13,165 nt of DNA. It comes from Oscillospiraceae bacterium. GTDB taxonomy: Bacteria; Bacillota; Clostridia; UMGS1810. Below, piece after piece: positions 1 to 7,507 of the stretch. The translations under genes were made by a program, and so were the position numbers. The first letter of the stretch is position 1, and every line of letters begins with the position of its first letter. The notes below the pieces were generated by a model that was not told where the DNA came from, searched no databases, and saw nothing but the letters and a program-made list of their open reading frames with translations. The stretch is taken from NCBI GenBank assembly GCA_022769845.1, contig JALEIO010000020.1, forward strand, positions 1 through 13,165, read 5' to 3'.

Positions 1-49
1 CGGACATTACCATCAAGATGCACAAAAATAATGAGATTAGTTTTTTCAT
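1..49 (-). CDS. N-terminus of an exported protein (partial, runs off the left edge)
   Basis: Only the first 16 codons are inside the window. They read MKKLISLFLCILMVMS: two lysines and then an uninterrupted hydrophobic stretch, the start of a Sec signal peptide or lipoprotein signal. The start is supported by a purine-rich ribosome binding site (AGGAAAGG, about 60-67 on the complement) about ten bases upstream of the ATG. The gene begins 25 bases after the stop of the secreted glycoside hydrolase on the same strand, so it is probably the next gene of the same operon, likely another secreted or surface protein for the same substrate. Its function cannot be told from 16 residues. It is far too short to stand out as an open reading frame and is easy to overlook. 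Confidence 0.75.
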   Translation of the reverse strand, partial: MKKLISLFLCILMVMS

Positions 50-74
50 AATTTTTTCACCTTTCCTTTTATAT

Positions 75-3000
75 TTATTTAACCGTTAATACAAACGGTT
101 GTTTTAAAATTACTTTTCCGTTATACTCAACAAAAATATAATAAGTATATTCTCCGCTTGCAGAAACGCTGTTTCCTATAAGAGTCATTGTTGAATATGA
201 ATTTGCATCCACATTCACCGAAGCTCTGTCGCCCTTTAAAGCTCCATTTTCGTCGGCTATGTAAACCGACGCACTGAACGGAACGGTAAGCATATTGTCA
301 AGCGTAAAAGTAAGAGCATAACTGTTATTTGTATTTATCTCAAGCTTTGATTTTGCATACGGCAAAATTGCTCTTGAAATGTCAGCTTGCTCGCTGTCCA
401 TAATCAGCATTGCCCAATCGCAAAGATTCTTTGCAAGATAATCGTTCATTGCCGCAAAACCGTTTTTGCCTTCAAAATCACTTAAATTTTTAACTTCGTT
501 TGCAATTTTGTTATAACGCTTTGCATATCGCATAATCGCGTCGGTAAAATAAAGCGAGCTTTCCTTCTGATTGTTTTTCTTTTTAAGAATTTTTTCATCT
601 GCGCTTGCAACATCTGAATTTGAAGAAGCATATTCAGCGTCATAAATTACATATGCCGCAGCCATTTGTTTGCTTGCCTCATAAACCTCAAAAAGCGCAT
701 ACATAAAGTCGTTGTCATTCATTATGCTCGGGTTTGACTTTTTCTCGCCTATTACCGCTTTGCCAAAAGAATATATATCCTCCATTGCCGAAAGAAATGT
801 TTTAGCATCCGGCATATCGCTTAAAGCCAAAAACGCATCAAGCTTTGTTTTATACTCCGAGTAGGAATAAAAATTCTTAAACTTATCAAGGCTTAAATCG
901 GCAAATGCCTGTTTAACAATAGAAGTAGGAATATTATAAATATAAACCGGCTCTGTGCCTATTTGCAGCTTTTCGCCGTCCGCCTTATTGCCAATCATAT
1001 CCTCGGCGTATGCACCGCTTGGCAAAGTATATTCAAAATCAGGCTCTGTGTTTGCGTCATTTTTAATTTTCCACACAATCATAAAAGGCTTTGTAAGGTT
1101 TTCGTACACATAGCCAAAAACATTGTCGGAAATTTTTACTCTGCCTATATACTGCGCAGACGAGCAGACGTTGTTATACTGTGACAGTGAGAAAACAGCT
1201 TTCTTTAAACTGTAGTCGTTTCGTATAATTCCAAAATTGTGCTCAACATAATATTTGTCCGTCCCCCTGTCATGAGACGTAAAAATTTCGGTATGGCTTA
1301 ATCCGAGGTAATCATCATAAACAAGCGTTTTTACAAGATATATTGCCTGGTCGCTCTCGCTGGTGCCGTATCTTCCGTATTCACCGTAGCCGTCCTTGTT
1401 TGCATTGGCTTTGTCGATATATGTTGACCAGCCTACTTCCGAAATAGCAACGTCTATCCAGCCGCCGTGAGCCTTGCGCGGCGCAAGATACCGCGATGTA
1501 AGGTTGTATACATAATCGTTTGCCAGGCTTGCAAACATTCCGTCCGAGCGATAGCCCGTGTCGGGGTTTTTAGGATACATATACGGATGGATTGTGTATT
1601 CGTCAACATATTTAAGCATACCCGAATCATACATTTTGTTAAGATACGCCTGATGGTCGTTAAACGTGTTCGGATCGCCCGCCGCAAGTGCTCCGCCCGC
1701 AATTATGGCATCGGGATGGTCTTTGCGTATTCTCGCCGCTGTTCGGTTCATCATATATATGTATTCAATCGGGTCGGGAACTTTTGTTCCGTAGCCCCAA
1801 TATGTATCAAGATTAGGCTCATTCCATATTTCAAACCGTTTAACAGAAAGACTTTTTCCGTCTTTTGTTTTAAGAATTGACGGAATCGAAGAAGCATAAT
1901 TTGCATATGCGTCAATATGCTCTCGCTCAATAGGCGGATACATATCAATTCTCTCAGTATCCTCCGGCTCGGTGGTGTAGTTTTTGTTTCCGAATGCCGC
2001 GGTAAAGGTTGAAATGTTAAGACCATTTTCTGCAAAAGTTTCAAGATTTTTTTGCGAAGCTGAATCTTCTGTAAATTCAATCTTTCCTTTTGTACGTTCA
2101 GTTACATTCCACGACGGAGTTGTACGGATATTTATAAATCCGACGTTTTTAAGAAGCTTTATATACTCCTTCGGGTGAGTGTACCAATCAAATACCTCTC
2201 CTATTCCGACATCATAATATTTATCGAGCGGCTTTTCCTCATAAAATCTAATCACCGAAAATGCATTTTCCTTCTGCGCCTTTACTCCGTCGGACGCGGA
2301 AACCTTAACTTTTAAGGTATGCTCGCCTATGGGAATATCTTTCATGCTCACACGCCGTTTGATATTTGTGATATACGACAGCGTTACTTTTTCATCTGTC
2401 TGTGTTGTCCAATTATCAATCGAATATGAAATTGTATATTCCTTTTGATTTTTGCCGGCATAGATAAACGAAACATCAAAGTATGCGTCCTTTTGATTAT
2501 ACAAATTCTGATACGCCTCGGGAATACAGATTTCCACTTTTTCGTAATTTTCAAATTCAGAATTTAAAAGCGCCTCCATATTTCCGTCCATAACCACATT
2601 TGATACGGGAATAAGCGTTTTAAAATCCAGAAACGCAAAAATTTTAACCGTTACGTCAGACGCCGTATTGTTAAGCTCCGACAAATCAACGCTTACGCTG
2701 ACAAGCTTTTTTTCTTCGCTTTCCGCAAGCTGATATTCGGTTTTGTTAATTTTTTCAAGGCGGCTGTCTTTATACACCGACGCTATAAGCGTAAACGGCT
2801 GCTCTGCGCGCGTATGATTTGTTGAAAATGCTTTAAAATTAAGCTTTTCGTCGTTTTTTTCAAGTCTTACATTGCTAAAGCCTACGGAATGAATATCATA
2901 GCCCATATCGTTAAGCTCCATCTTCGAATAAAGCTTTTCAGCTTCTTCAAGCGTTAGGCTTTCACGGATGGTTTTTTTCACTTCTTCGCCCATTGCATTA

Positions 3001-3770
3001 GTATCAAGCTTTACATTTTTGAAAAAATCTTCATTCAAATAAAAGCACGGTCGAACAACGCGGTTTTGATAGGTTGAATTTAAATTGTAGGAATTTGCAA
3101 TTTCACCATTCGCCAAAAATTCCCACACCGCATAATTAGTCACGTTTTGATGCGGCGAGCGCAGCCACCACTGCATTTGTTCGCCATTCGGCAAATACCC
3201 TATTCTGTCAGCATTTTGCTTATATTCCGTAAGTGACAAAAGCGCTATTTTGCATTCTGTTTTGTATGCTTCGAGCTGATACCCTTTTTCGGTATACCAT
3301 GTGTGAGTGTTAATATAATCCTTCATTAAAGGAAAATGCTCATTTATGTAATCATCACTGTTTAATCGTGCTGCCATAGAGCCTGATTTGTCTGTATCGT
3401 ACAAAACACTGTCTGCCGTTTTTGTTCCCTTTTTGTCATCGCTTGTAATACCATACGGCGTTGTGTTAAATGCCACGCCTTTCTCGGTATAGCCGTTTGT
3501 CATTATAAAAAATCCATCGTTTTGATTAGCGTTTACACTTTTTAAAAGAATGTATTCTTTAGTGTCCGAGCCGTCTTTAAGCGAAAACAAAAACTCATCG
3601 GGAGTATTTGCAATTCTTTGTGAAACTCCGAGAGACGAGTTGCTTATAACATTTGCAAGCGGAGTTTCCAACGTTTCGTCAATGGCAAGGCTTGCCGCTG
3701 CGGCAAAATCAGCCGCAGCAAATACAAGCGTTAATGTGCATATAAATAATGAAATAACTCTTTTGAGCAT
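75..3770 (-). CDS. Large secreted clan GH-A glycoside hydrolase (GH39/PslG-like) with an N-terminal DUF6273-like module
   Basis: Probable extracellular retaining glycosidase. Residue numbers count from the in-frame GTG at 3779. I prefer the ATG three codons on, because AGGTGG lies five bases before it; that gives 1231 residues. A signal peptide (about 4-28) ends in an Ala-rich cleavage region. Residues about 60-250 resemble DUF6273, with WWLRSP (204-209) and VVRPCFYL (241-248). Two beta-sandwich-like stretches follow (about 295-400 and 412-512). A (beta/alpha)8 catalytic domain spans about 518-870: WNEPN (652-656) carries the predicted acid/base Glu654, HPY is at 731-733, and ISEVGW carries the predicted nucleophile Glu781. 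A charged, probably helical region (about 955-1140) and a C-terminal beta domain (about 1145-1234) close the protein. No SLH, LPXTG or dockerin motif is visible. It follows the binding-protein gene directly and is probably translationally coupled to it. The clan is secure from the paired Glu motifs; the exact GH family and substrate are inference. Confidence 0.85.
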   Translation of the reverse strand: MLKRVISLFICTLTLVFAAADFAAAASLAIDETLETPLANVISNSSLGVSQRIANTPDEFLFSLKDGSDTKEYILLKSVNANQNDGFFIMTNGYTEKGVAFNTTPYGITSDDKKGTKTADSVLYDTDKSGSMAARLNSDDYINEHFPLMKDYINTHTWYTEKGYQLEAYKTECKIALLSLTEYKQNADRIGYLPNGEQMQWWLRSPHQNVTNYAVWEFLANGEIANSYNLNSTYQNRVVRPCFYLNEDFFKNVKLDTNAMGEEVKKTIRESLTLEEAEKLYSKMELNDMGYDIHSVGFSNVRLEKNDEKLNFKAFSTNHTRAEQPFTLIASVYKDSRLEKINKTEYQLAESEEKKLVSVSVDLSELNNTASDVTVKIFAFLDFKTLIPVSNVVMDGNMEALLNSEFENYEKVEICIPEAYQNLYNQKDAYFDVSFIYAGKNQKEYTISYSIDNWTTQTDEKVTLSYITNIKRRVSMKDIPIGEHTLKVKVSASDGVKAQKENAFSVIRFYEEKPLDKYYDVGIGEVFDWYTHPKEYIKLLKNVGFINIRTTPSWNVTERTKGKIEFTEDSASQKNLETFAENGLNISTFTAAFGNKNYTTEPEDTERIDMYPPIEREHIDAYANYASSIPSILKTKDGKSLSVKRFEIWNEPNLDTYWGYGTKVPDPIEYIYMMNRTAARIRKDHPDAIIAGGALAAGDPNTFNDHQAYLNKMYDSGMLKYVDEYTIHPYMYPKNPDTGYRSDGMFASLANDYVYNLTSRYLAPRKAHGGWIDVAISEVGWSTYIDKANANKDGYGEYGRYGTSESDQAIYLVKTLVYDDYLGLSHTEIFTSHDRGTDKYYVEHNFGIIRNDYSLKKAVFSLSQYNNVCSSAQYIGRVKISDNVFGYVYENLTKPFMIVWKIKNDANTEPDFEYTLPSGAYAEDMIGNKADGEKLQIGTEPVYIYNIPTSIVKQAFADLSLDKFKNFYSYSEYKTKLDAFLALSDMPDAKTFLSAMEDIYSFGKAVIGEKKSNPSIMNDNDFMYALFEVYEASKQMAAAYVIYDAEYASSNSDVASADEKILKKKNNQKESSLYFTDAIMRYAKRYNKIANEVKNLSDFEGKNGFAAMNDYLAKNLCDWAMLIMDSEQADISRAILPYAKSKLEINTNNSYALTFTLDNMLTVPFSASVYIADENGALKGDRASVNVDANSYSTMTLIGNSVSASGEYTYYIFVEYNGKVILKQPFVLTVK

Positions 3771-3775
3771 ATTCG

Positions 3776-3781
3776 CCACCT
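3776..3781 (-). promoter_or_regulatory. Ribosome binding site overlapping the upstream stop codon
   Basis: On the complement the sequence runs TAG, GTG, GCG, AAT, ATG. The TAG (3780-3782) stops the solute-binding protein and supplies the first two bases of an AGGTGG ribosome binding site placed five bases before the ATG at 3770. The arrangement favours ATG 3770 over GTG 3779 as the hydrolase start and suggests that terminating ribosomes reinitiate on the hydrolase gene. Confidence 0.6.
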
Positions 3782-5303
3782 ATTGGTTATCAGCCTGGAA
3801 TTTTTTAATCATATCAATGTTTTCTTTATACCATTTTGTTGCAAGCTCTTCTGCTTCTTTGCCGCCTGCAAGCTCCCATTCACGTTTAAGCTCTGTTGCG
3901 CACCAGTTTTTGTCATACTGGCTGCCGCCTGTGATATATTTAACGGTGATTGCGTTTATGCTTGCCCCAAAATCCGAAACTATCGACGAAACTCTGCTTT
4001 CGGGCGGATTGTACGGAACGTCACGTCTGTAATGATGCTTGTTGATTGTGTTCATAGCGTCAACTTTAAGTTTTGCCAACCTTTGCGAAAGCTCGTCTTT
4101 GTTTGCCATTTGCGGTATCCATTCCGGGTCAAGCACAAAATTGTTTAAAAGCATATATTTTGACGCATAATCAACCTCGCGCTTTTTAGTGTCGGGGTCG
4201 CATATCGAAACGGGAACATCGCCCTCCATTTTGTAATGAACGCCTTCTTCGCCGAAATTAAGTGCTTTCCATCCGCCGCCGATAAGCCAATCGATAAATT
4301 TCATACCCGCTTCAGGATTTTTGCAATCCTTATTCATCATTACATAAAGCTGCGGAGGAGCTTCAACAAACATTCCGTTTGTGCCGTATTTTGTTGAAAA
4401 CGCCTCAAGCGGAACCGGATTTGCGTTTGGTTCGTTGGCAAGAAGCGTCTGATTAACCTCGCTGCCCCAACTTGAAAAAATGATTCCCGCTTTTCCCGAA
4501 TTCCACAGCTCATACTGATTTGAACCGGCTTTATCAACAAAATACTCCTTGTCAACAATGCCTTCTTCGTAAAATCTTTTAAGCATTTCAATGGAATCCG
4601 CATATCTGTCAGTAACAACACCGTATTCCAAACCGCTGCCGTCCTCTTTTTCATACCACTGCGCATGCGCATTATAAATTGTGTTAATAAACTGATAAGG
4701 ATAAGCAAGCGGAACAATGTCGTCGCCCAAAGTTTTGAATGCTTTTGCAACCTCAACAAACTCATCAATATTTGTGGGTGCTTTAAGATTAAGCTTATCA
4801 AGCCAATCCTGTCTTATCCACATACCGAAGCACAAAATTTTGTCGGCAGGACGTCTGTTTGTGAAAGCGTATGTTTTACCGTCCAGCATTGTCCAGGTTT
4901 TAAGGTCGCTGTTTTCTTCTATGTATTTTTTGTATTCTGTCGAATGATTTTCGATAAGGTCATCAAGTTCCATCAGCATACCGTCAAAAACCAAGCCTTG
5001 AAAATATGCGTTTGAATACTCAACAAACATATCGGGAGCTTCGCCCGCCGCCAAAAGCGTGTTAAGCTTTGTTTTCATATCGGACTGCGGAATTGCCACC
5101 CAAGTGATGTCAAGACCTGTCTGTTCTTTAATGTACTTTGTCCATCTGTTGTTTTCTGCCGTACCTTCTGAAGCTACAACATCGGGAGCCATAATGGCTA
5201 TCGAAATTGAATTTTTTTCTTCGGTGTTCTTTTTGCAGCCCGCAAGTGAAAGCGTACTTATCATAACTGCAATCAAACACAAAACAGAAATTAACCTTTT
5301 CAT
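3780..5303 (-). CDS. ABC transporter extracellular solute-binding lipoprotein (LplA-like, carbohydrate)
   Basis: The substrate-capturing lipoprotein of a carbohydrate ABC importer, anchored on the outer face of the membrane. The 507-residue product begins MKRLISVLCL, has a hydrophobic signal core and a lipobox LAGC with the lipidated cysteine at residue 23, then a short charged linker typical of Gram-positive lipoproteins. The mature part has the look of the large family 1 sugar-binding proteins of the LplA group: an early segment on the pattern of WTKYIKEQTG, a hinge-like LLAAGEAPDMF around residues 85-100, and aromatic residues throughout. About 500 residues is usual for this group. AGGAGGA (5311-5317) lies seven bases before the ATG. 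It follows the two permease genes after a 72-base gap and is abutted by the hydrolase gene. The ligand is probably an oligosaccharide, but the sequence does not show which one. Confidence 0.92.
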   Translation of the reverse strand: MKRLISVLCLIAVMISTLSLAGCKKNTEEKNSISIAIMAPDVVASEGTAENNRWTKYIKEQTGLDITWVAIPQSDMKTKLNTLLAAGEAPDMFVEYSNAYFQGLVFDGMLMELDDLIENHSTEYKKYIEENSDLKTWTMLDGKTYAFTNRRPADKILCFGMWIRQDWLDKLNLKAPTNIDEFVEVAKAFKTLGDDIVPLAYPYQFINTIYNAHAQWYEKEDGSGLEYGVVTDRYADSIEMLKRFYEEGIVDKEYFVDKAGSNQYELWNSGKAGIIFSSWGSEVNQTLLANEPNANPVPLEAFSTKYGTNGMFVEAPPQLYVMMNKDCKNPEAGMKFIDWLIGGGWKALNFGEEGVHYKMEGDVPVSICDPDTKKREVDYASKYMLLNNFVLDPEWIPQMANKDELSQRLAKLKVDAMNTINKHHYRRDVPYNPPESRVSSIVSDFGASINAITVKYITGGSQYDKNWCATELKREWELAGGKEAEELATKWYKENIDMIKKFQADNQ

Positions 5304-5375
5304 TTTTTACTCCTCCTAAAATATATTTTTATCTATGATAAACTAAATTTATCAACTAATATATCGGCGTATAAA
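5304..5375 (-). other. 72-base gap inside the operon with an AT-rich stem-loop and a strong RBS
   Basis: This gap between the second permease and the binding-protein gene holds the ribosome binding site (5311-5317) and a small inverted repeat, TGATAAA (5336-5342) and TTTATCA (5348-5354), with a five-base loop. The stem is all A/T except one pair and no T-run follows directly, so it is not a convincing terminator. It may be an mRNA-processing or stability element that lets the binding protein be made in excess over the permeases, but that is inference. Confidence 0.3.
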
Positions 5376-6257
5376 TCAGCCTTTTACCGCACCTACCATA
5401 ACGCCTTTTACAAAATATTTCTGCAAAAACGGATAAATGCACAGCATTGGAATTGTTGAAATTACCATTGCCGCCGCCTGAACAGCGTCCTTGGCAAGTT
5501 TTTTGTCCATTGTTTCGCCGTCCGTTTCGGTTAAGTTCACCTGACCTACCGTCGCTATCATCTGACGAAGCTTTACCTGAAGCGGCATTTTTGACGATGA
5601 CGAAATATAAATCATCCCGTTGAAATATTCGTTCCACCACGATACAGCATAGAAAAGCGTAATTGTTGCAATGGTTGCAAGTGATAGCGGCAGTACAATT
5701 TTGAAAAATATCAAAAGGTCGTTTGCCCCGTCAATTCTCGCCGCCTCCTCCAAGCTTTCGGGCAGCTGCTCAAAAAACGATTTCATAACTATGAGGTTAT
5801 AAACCGTAATAAGTCCGGGTAGCCACAGCGCACCGTAAGTATTCATAAGTCCCAAGCTTTTTACAACGATAAAGTGCGGAATTGTTCCGCCGCTGAAAAT
5901 CATTGTAAATGTCATCATCTTCATAATAAATTTGCCGCCGAGAAGCCTTTTCTTGGAAAGCGCATATGCCGCTGTGGTCGTAAATATCATATTAAGAACA
6001 GTTCCCACTACTGTAATTATAACAGTGTTTTTCATCGACCTTAAAAGTTGACCGTCCGCAATAAGGTTTTTGTATGCCTTTGTGTTAAAATCTACCGGCC
6101 ACAGAAAAACCTTGCCCGACTCTATCGCCACTGTATCGGAAAACGATTTTGCTATTATGGTTACAAAAGGAAGAAGTGTAATTATTACGCAAAAGGCAAG
6201 AAATATGTAATTTACCACATTAAAAACCGCTTCGCCTCTGCTTATTCTTTTTTGCAT
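5376..6257 (-). CDS. Carbohydrate ABC transporter permease (LplC/YtcP-like)
   Basis: Second membrane subunit of the sugar importer (293 residues). Hydrophobic segments recur from residue 12 onward in the six-helix pattern of MalG-type permeases. The cytoplasmic coupling (EAA) loop reads EEAARIDGAND from residue 170 and ends with VLP at about 188-190; this is the contact site for the ATPase. The C-terminus ends in KGVMVGAVKG, a tail typical of the LplC group. The start is supported by AAGGAGG (6269-6275), which lies within the last codons of the upstream permease gene; only one base separates that gene's stop from this ATG, so the two are probably translationally coupled. The pair would form the transmembrane heterodimer served by the lipoprotein encoded downstream. 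Confidence 0.94.
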   Translation of the reverse strand: MQKRISRGEAVFNVVNYIFLAFCVIITLLPFVTIIAKSFSDTVAIESGKVFLWPVDFNTKAYKNLIADGQLLRSMKNTVIITVVGTVLNMIFTTTAAYALSKKRLLGGKFIMKMMTFTMIFSGGTIPHFIVVKSLGLMNTYGALWLPGLITVYNLIVMKSFFEQLPESLEEAARIDGANDLLIFFKIVLPLSLATIATITLFYAVSWWNEYFNGMIYISSSSKMPLQVKLRQMIATVGQVNLTETDGETMDKKLAKDAVQAAAMVISTIPMLCIYPFLQKYFVKGVMVGAVKG

Positions 6258-6258
6258 A

Positions 6259-7215
6259 TTACCACAAACCTCCTTCGCCGAGTTTTTTAGCTATTGTATT
6301 AGTGCCGAAAACAAGTATCAGCCCGACAACGCCTTTAAAGAAACCAAGCGCCGTTGTTAAGCTGTACTGTCGTTGCTCAAGACCGACTCTGTATTCGTAA
6401 GTGCTTATAACATCGGATACATCAAATACTGCACTGTTTTGCAGCATATAAATCTGCTCAAATCCAACCGATAGCATACTGCCCATACGAAGAATTAACA
6501 TTGTAACGACCGTTGAGCTTATGCACGGAAGCGTTACGTTTATTATCTGCTGAAATTTATTTGCACCGTCAATTCTTGCAGCCTCATAAAGCTGCGAATC
6601 AACATTTGTTATTGCCGCCAGATAAATAATGGTGCCCCAGCCGACGCTCTGCCAAATTCCGGAGATTATGTAAATTACAATCCACGACGCCGGATCGGAA
6701 ATAAACGACTTCGGAGCCATACCGAAAAGCTTTGAAAGCCCAACGCTTATAGGACCGTTAATTGAGGTAAGTTGTATTATAATTCCGCCGAGAATTACCC
6801 AAGATACAAAATGCGGAACATACAGAATTGTCTGAACAGTTCTTTTATACGCCTTGCAGTTTACTTCATTAATAAGTATACTCAAAATAATCGGTGCGGG
6901 AAATCCAAAAACAAGATTTAACACATTTAATCCAATTGTATTTCTTAATATGGTAAAAAAGTTCGGCGTTTTGAAAAGCCGGATAAAATTATCAAAGCCT
7001 ACCCATTCGCTTCCCAAAATTCCTTTGCCGATAGAATAATCCTTAAAACCTATCACCATACCTAACATCGGCGCATACTTAAATACGATAAGATAAATTA
7101 TTGCCGGCGCCAAAAATACATAAAGCCAAATGTCTCTGCGTATGCATTTTGCCACGCTGTCCGATCCTATGGCTTTAATATGCGGCTCGTTTTTTGCTGT
7201 GTGCTTTTTTCTCAT
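6259..7215 (-). CDS. Carbohydrate ABC transporter permease (LplB/YteP-like), first gene of the operon
   Basis: First membrane subunit of the importer (318 residues). After a charged cytoplasmic N-terminus it shows the LplB-type opening YVFLAPAIIYLIVFKYAPM (about 32-50) and then the usual hydrophobic helices. The EAA coupling loop, YEAARIDGANKFQQI, begins at residue 210 and ends with TLP at 228-230. The C-terminus ends in GEGGLW. AGGAAG (7231-7236) precedes the ATG by 15 bases, a longer spacing than usual; no better in-frame start is visible upstream apart from a rare ATT codon immediately before the ATG. A sigma-A-type promoter (7260-7288) would give a leader of about 40 bases. No ATP-binding subunit is encoded nearby, as is common for this class, which uses a shared MsmX-like ATPase. 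Confidence 0.93.
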   Translation of the reverse strand: MRKKHTAKNEPHIKAIGSDSVAKCIRRDIWLYVFLAPAIIYLIVFKYAPMLGMVIGFKDYSIGKGILGSEWVGFDNFIRLFKTPNFFTILRNTIGLNVLNLVFGFPAPIILSILINEVNCKAYKRTVQTILYVPHFVSWVILGGIIIQLTSINGPISVGLSKLFGMAPKSFISDPASWIVIYIISGIWQSVGWGTIIYLAAITNVDSQLYEAARIDGANKFQQIINVTLPCISSTVVTMLILRMGSMLSVGFEQIYMLQNSAVFDVSDVISTYEYRVGLEQRQYSLTTALGFFKGVVGLILVFGTNTIAKKLGEGGLW

Positions 7216-7259
7216 AATTCTATTTGCGCACTTCCTTTCATAAGTGTTACCCTGTTTTT

Positions 7260-7288
7260 ATCATATCACCACATTTCAACACTATCAA
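7260..7288 (-). promoter_or_regulatory. Sigma-A-type promoter of the transporter/hydrolase operon
   Basis: On the complement, TTGATA (7283-7288) and TATGAT (7260-7265) each match the -35 and -10 consensus in five of six positions and are separated by exactly 17 bases. TGA directly before the -10 makes it an extended -10. The predicted transcript starts near 7253, about 38 bases upstream of the ATG at 7215. The -35 box lies inside one copy of a direct repeat, so this promoter is probably regulated. Confidence 0.7.
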
Positions 7289-7309
7289 CTTGAAATATTT
7301 GCTATCAAA
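7273..7309. promoter_or_regulatory. Candidate operator: CTATCAA direct repeat with a 20-bp period, plus an overlapping palindrome
   Basis: CTATCAA occurs at 7282-7288 and again at 7302-7308, a spacing of two helical turns. This fits the paired half-sites typically bound by AraC-family proteins. The promoter-proximal copy coincides with the -35 box of the transporter promoter and the distal copy lies just upstream of it, the usual activating position. A related GTATCAAA lies at 7411-7418, next to the promoter of the regulator itself. A perfect 7-bp inverted repeat, ATTTCAA (7273-7279) and TTGAAAT (7290-7296), also straddles the -35 box. The assignment to the neighbouring regulator is inference. 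Confidence 0.4.
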
Positions 7310-7427
7310 CCTTTTTTTTGATTTTTGGATTAATTGTTTTTGACATAAGCTTACTTTTTTTGTTTTTTATATAAATTCCGCTCTTTAATAACACTTTTTT
7401 AAACGCCAAAGTATCAAATATATTTAA

Positions 7428-7456
7428 TTTACAAATCTTAATTTTTATGATACAAT
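7428..7456 (+). promoter_or_regulatory. Sigma-A-type promoter of the AraC-type regulator gene
   Basis: TTTACA (7428-7433) and TACAAT (7451-7456) each match consensus in five of six positions, with a 17-base spacer and an extended -10 TG at 7448-7449. The predicted transcript starts near 7463, about 45 bases before ATG 7508. That start would leave only about 18 bases before the alternative GTG at 7481, which supports the ATG. The 7216-7507 region holds this promoter, the divergent one and the candidate operators; I see no coding sequence or structured RNA in it. Confidence 0.7.
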
Positions 7457-7507
7457 ATAAACACACTTAAAAACGAAGCGGTGCAAAAAAGTAAAAGGAT
7501 GGTTGCA

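Noticed and set aside
1467..1880. A 137-codon plus-strand open frame inside the hydrolase gene.
   Set aside because: It lies antisense to the catalytic-domain coding region, has a Cys/Arg-rich composition without domain character and no ribosome binding site. A shadow of the real gene.
7340..7373. Perfect TTGACA at 7340-7345 as a -35 box for the regulator gene.
   Set aside because: No good -10 at 16-18 bases; the nearest, TATATA at 7368-7373, is 22 bases away. The TTTACA/TACAAT pair downstream is far better.
7216..7507. Possible riboswitch or structured leader in the divergent intergenic region.
   Set aside because: The predicted leaders are only about 40-45 bases long, and the rest is AT-rich promoter DNA without extended pairing.
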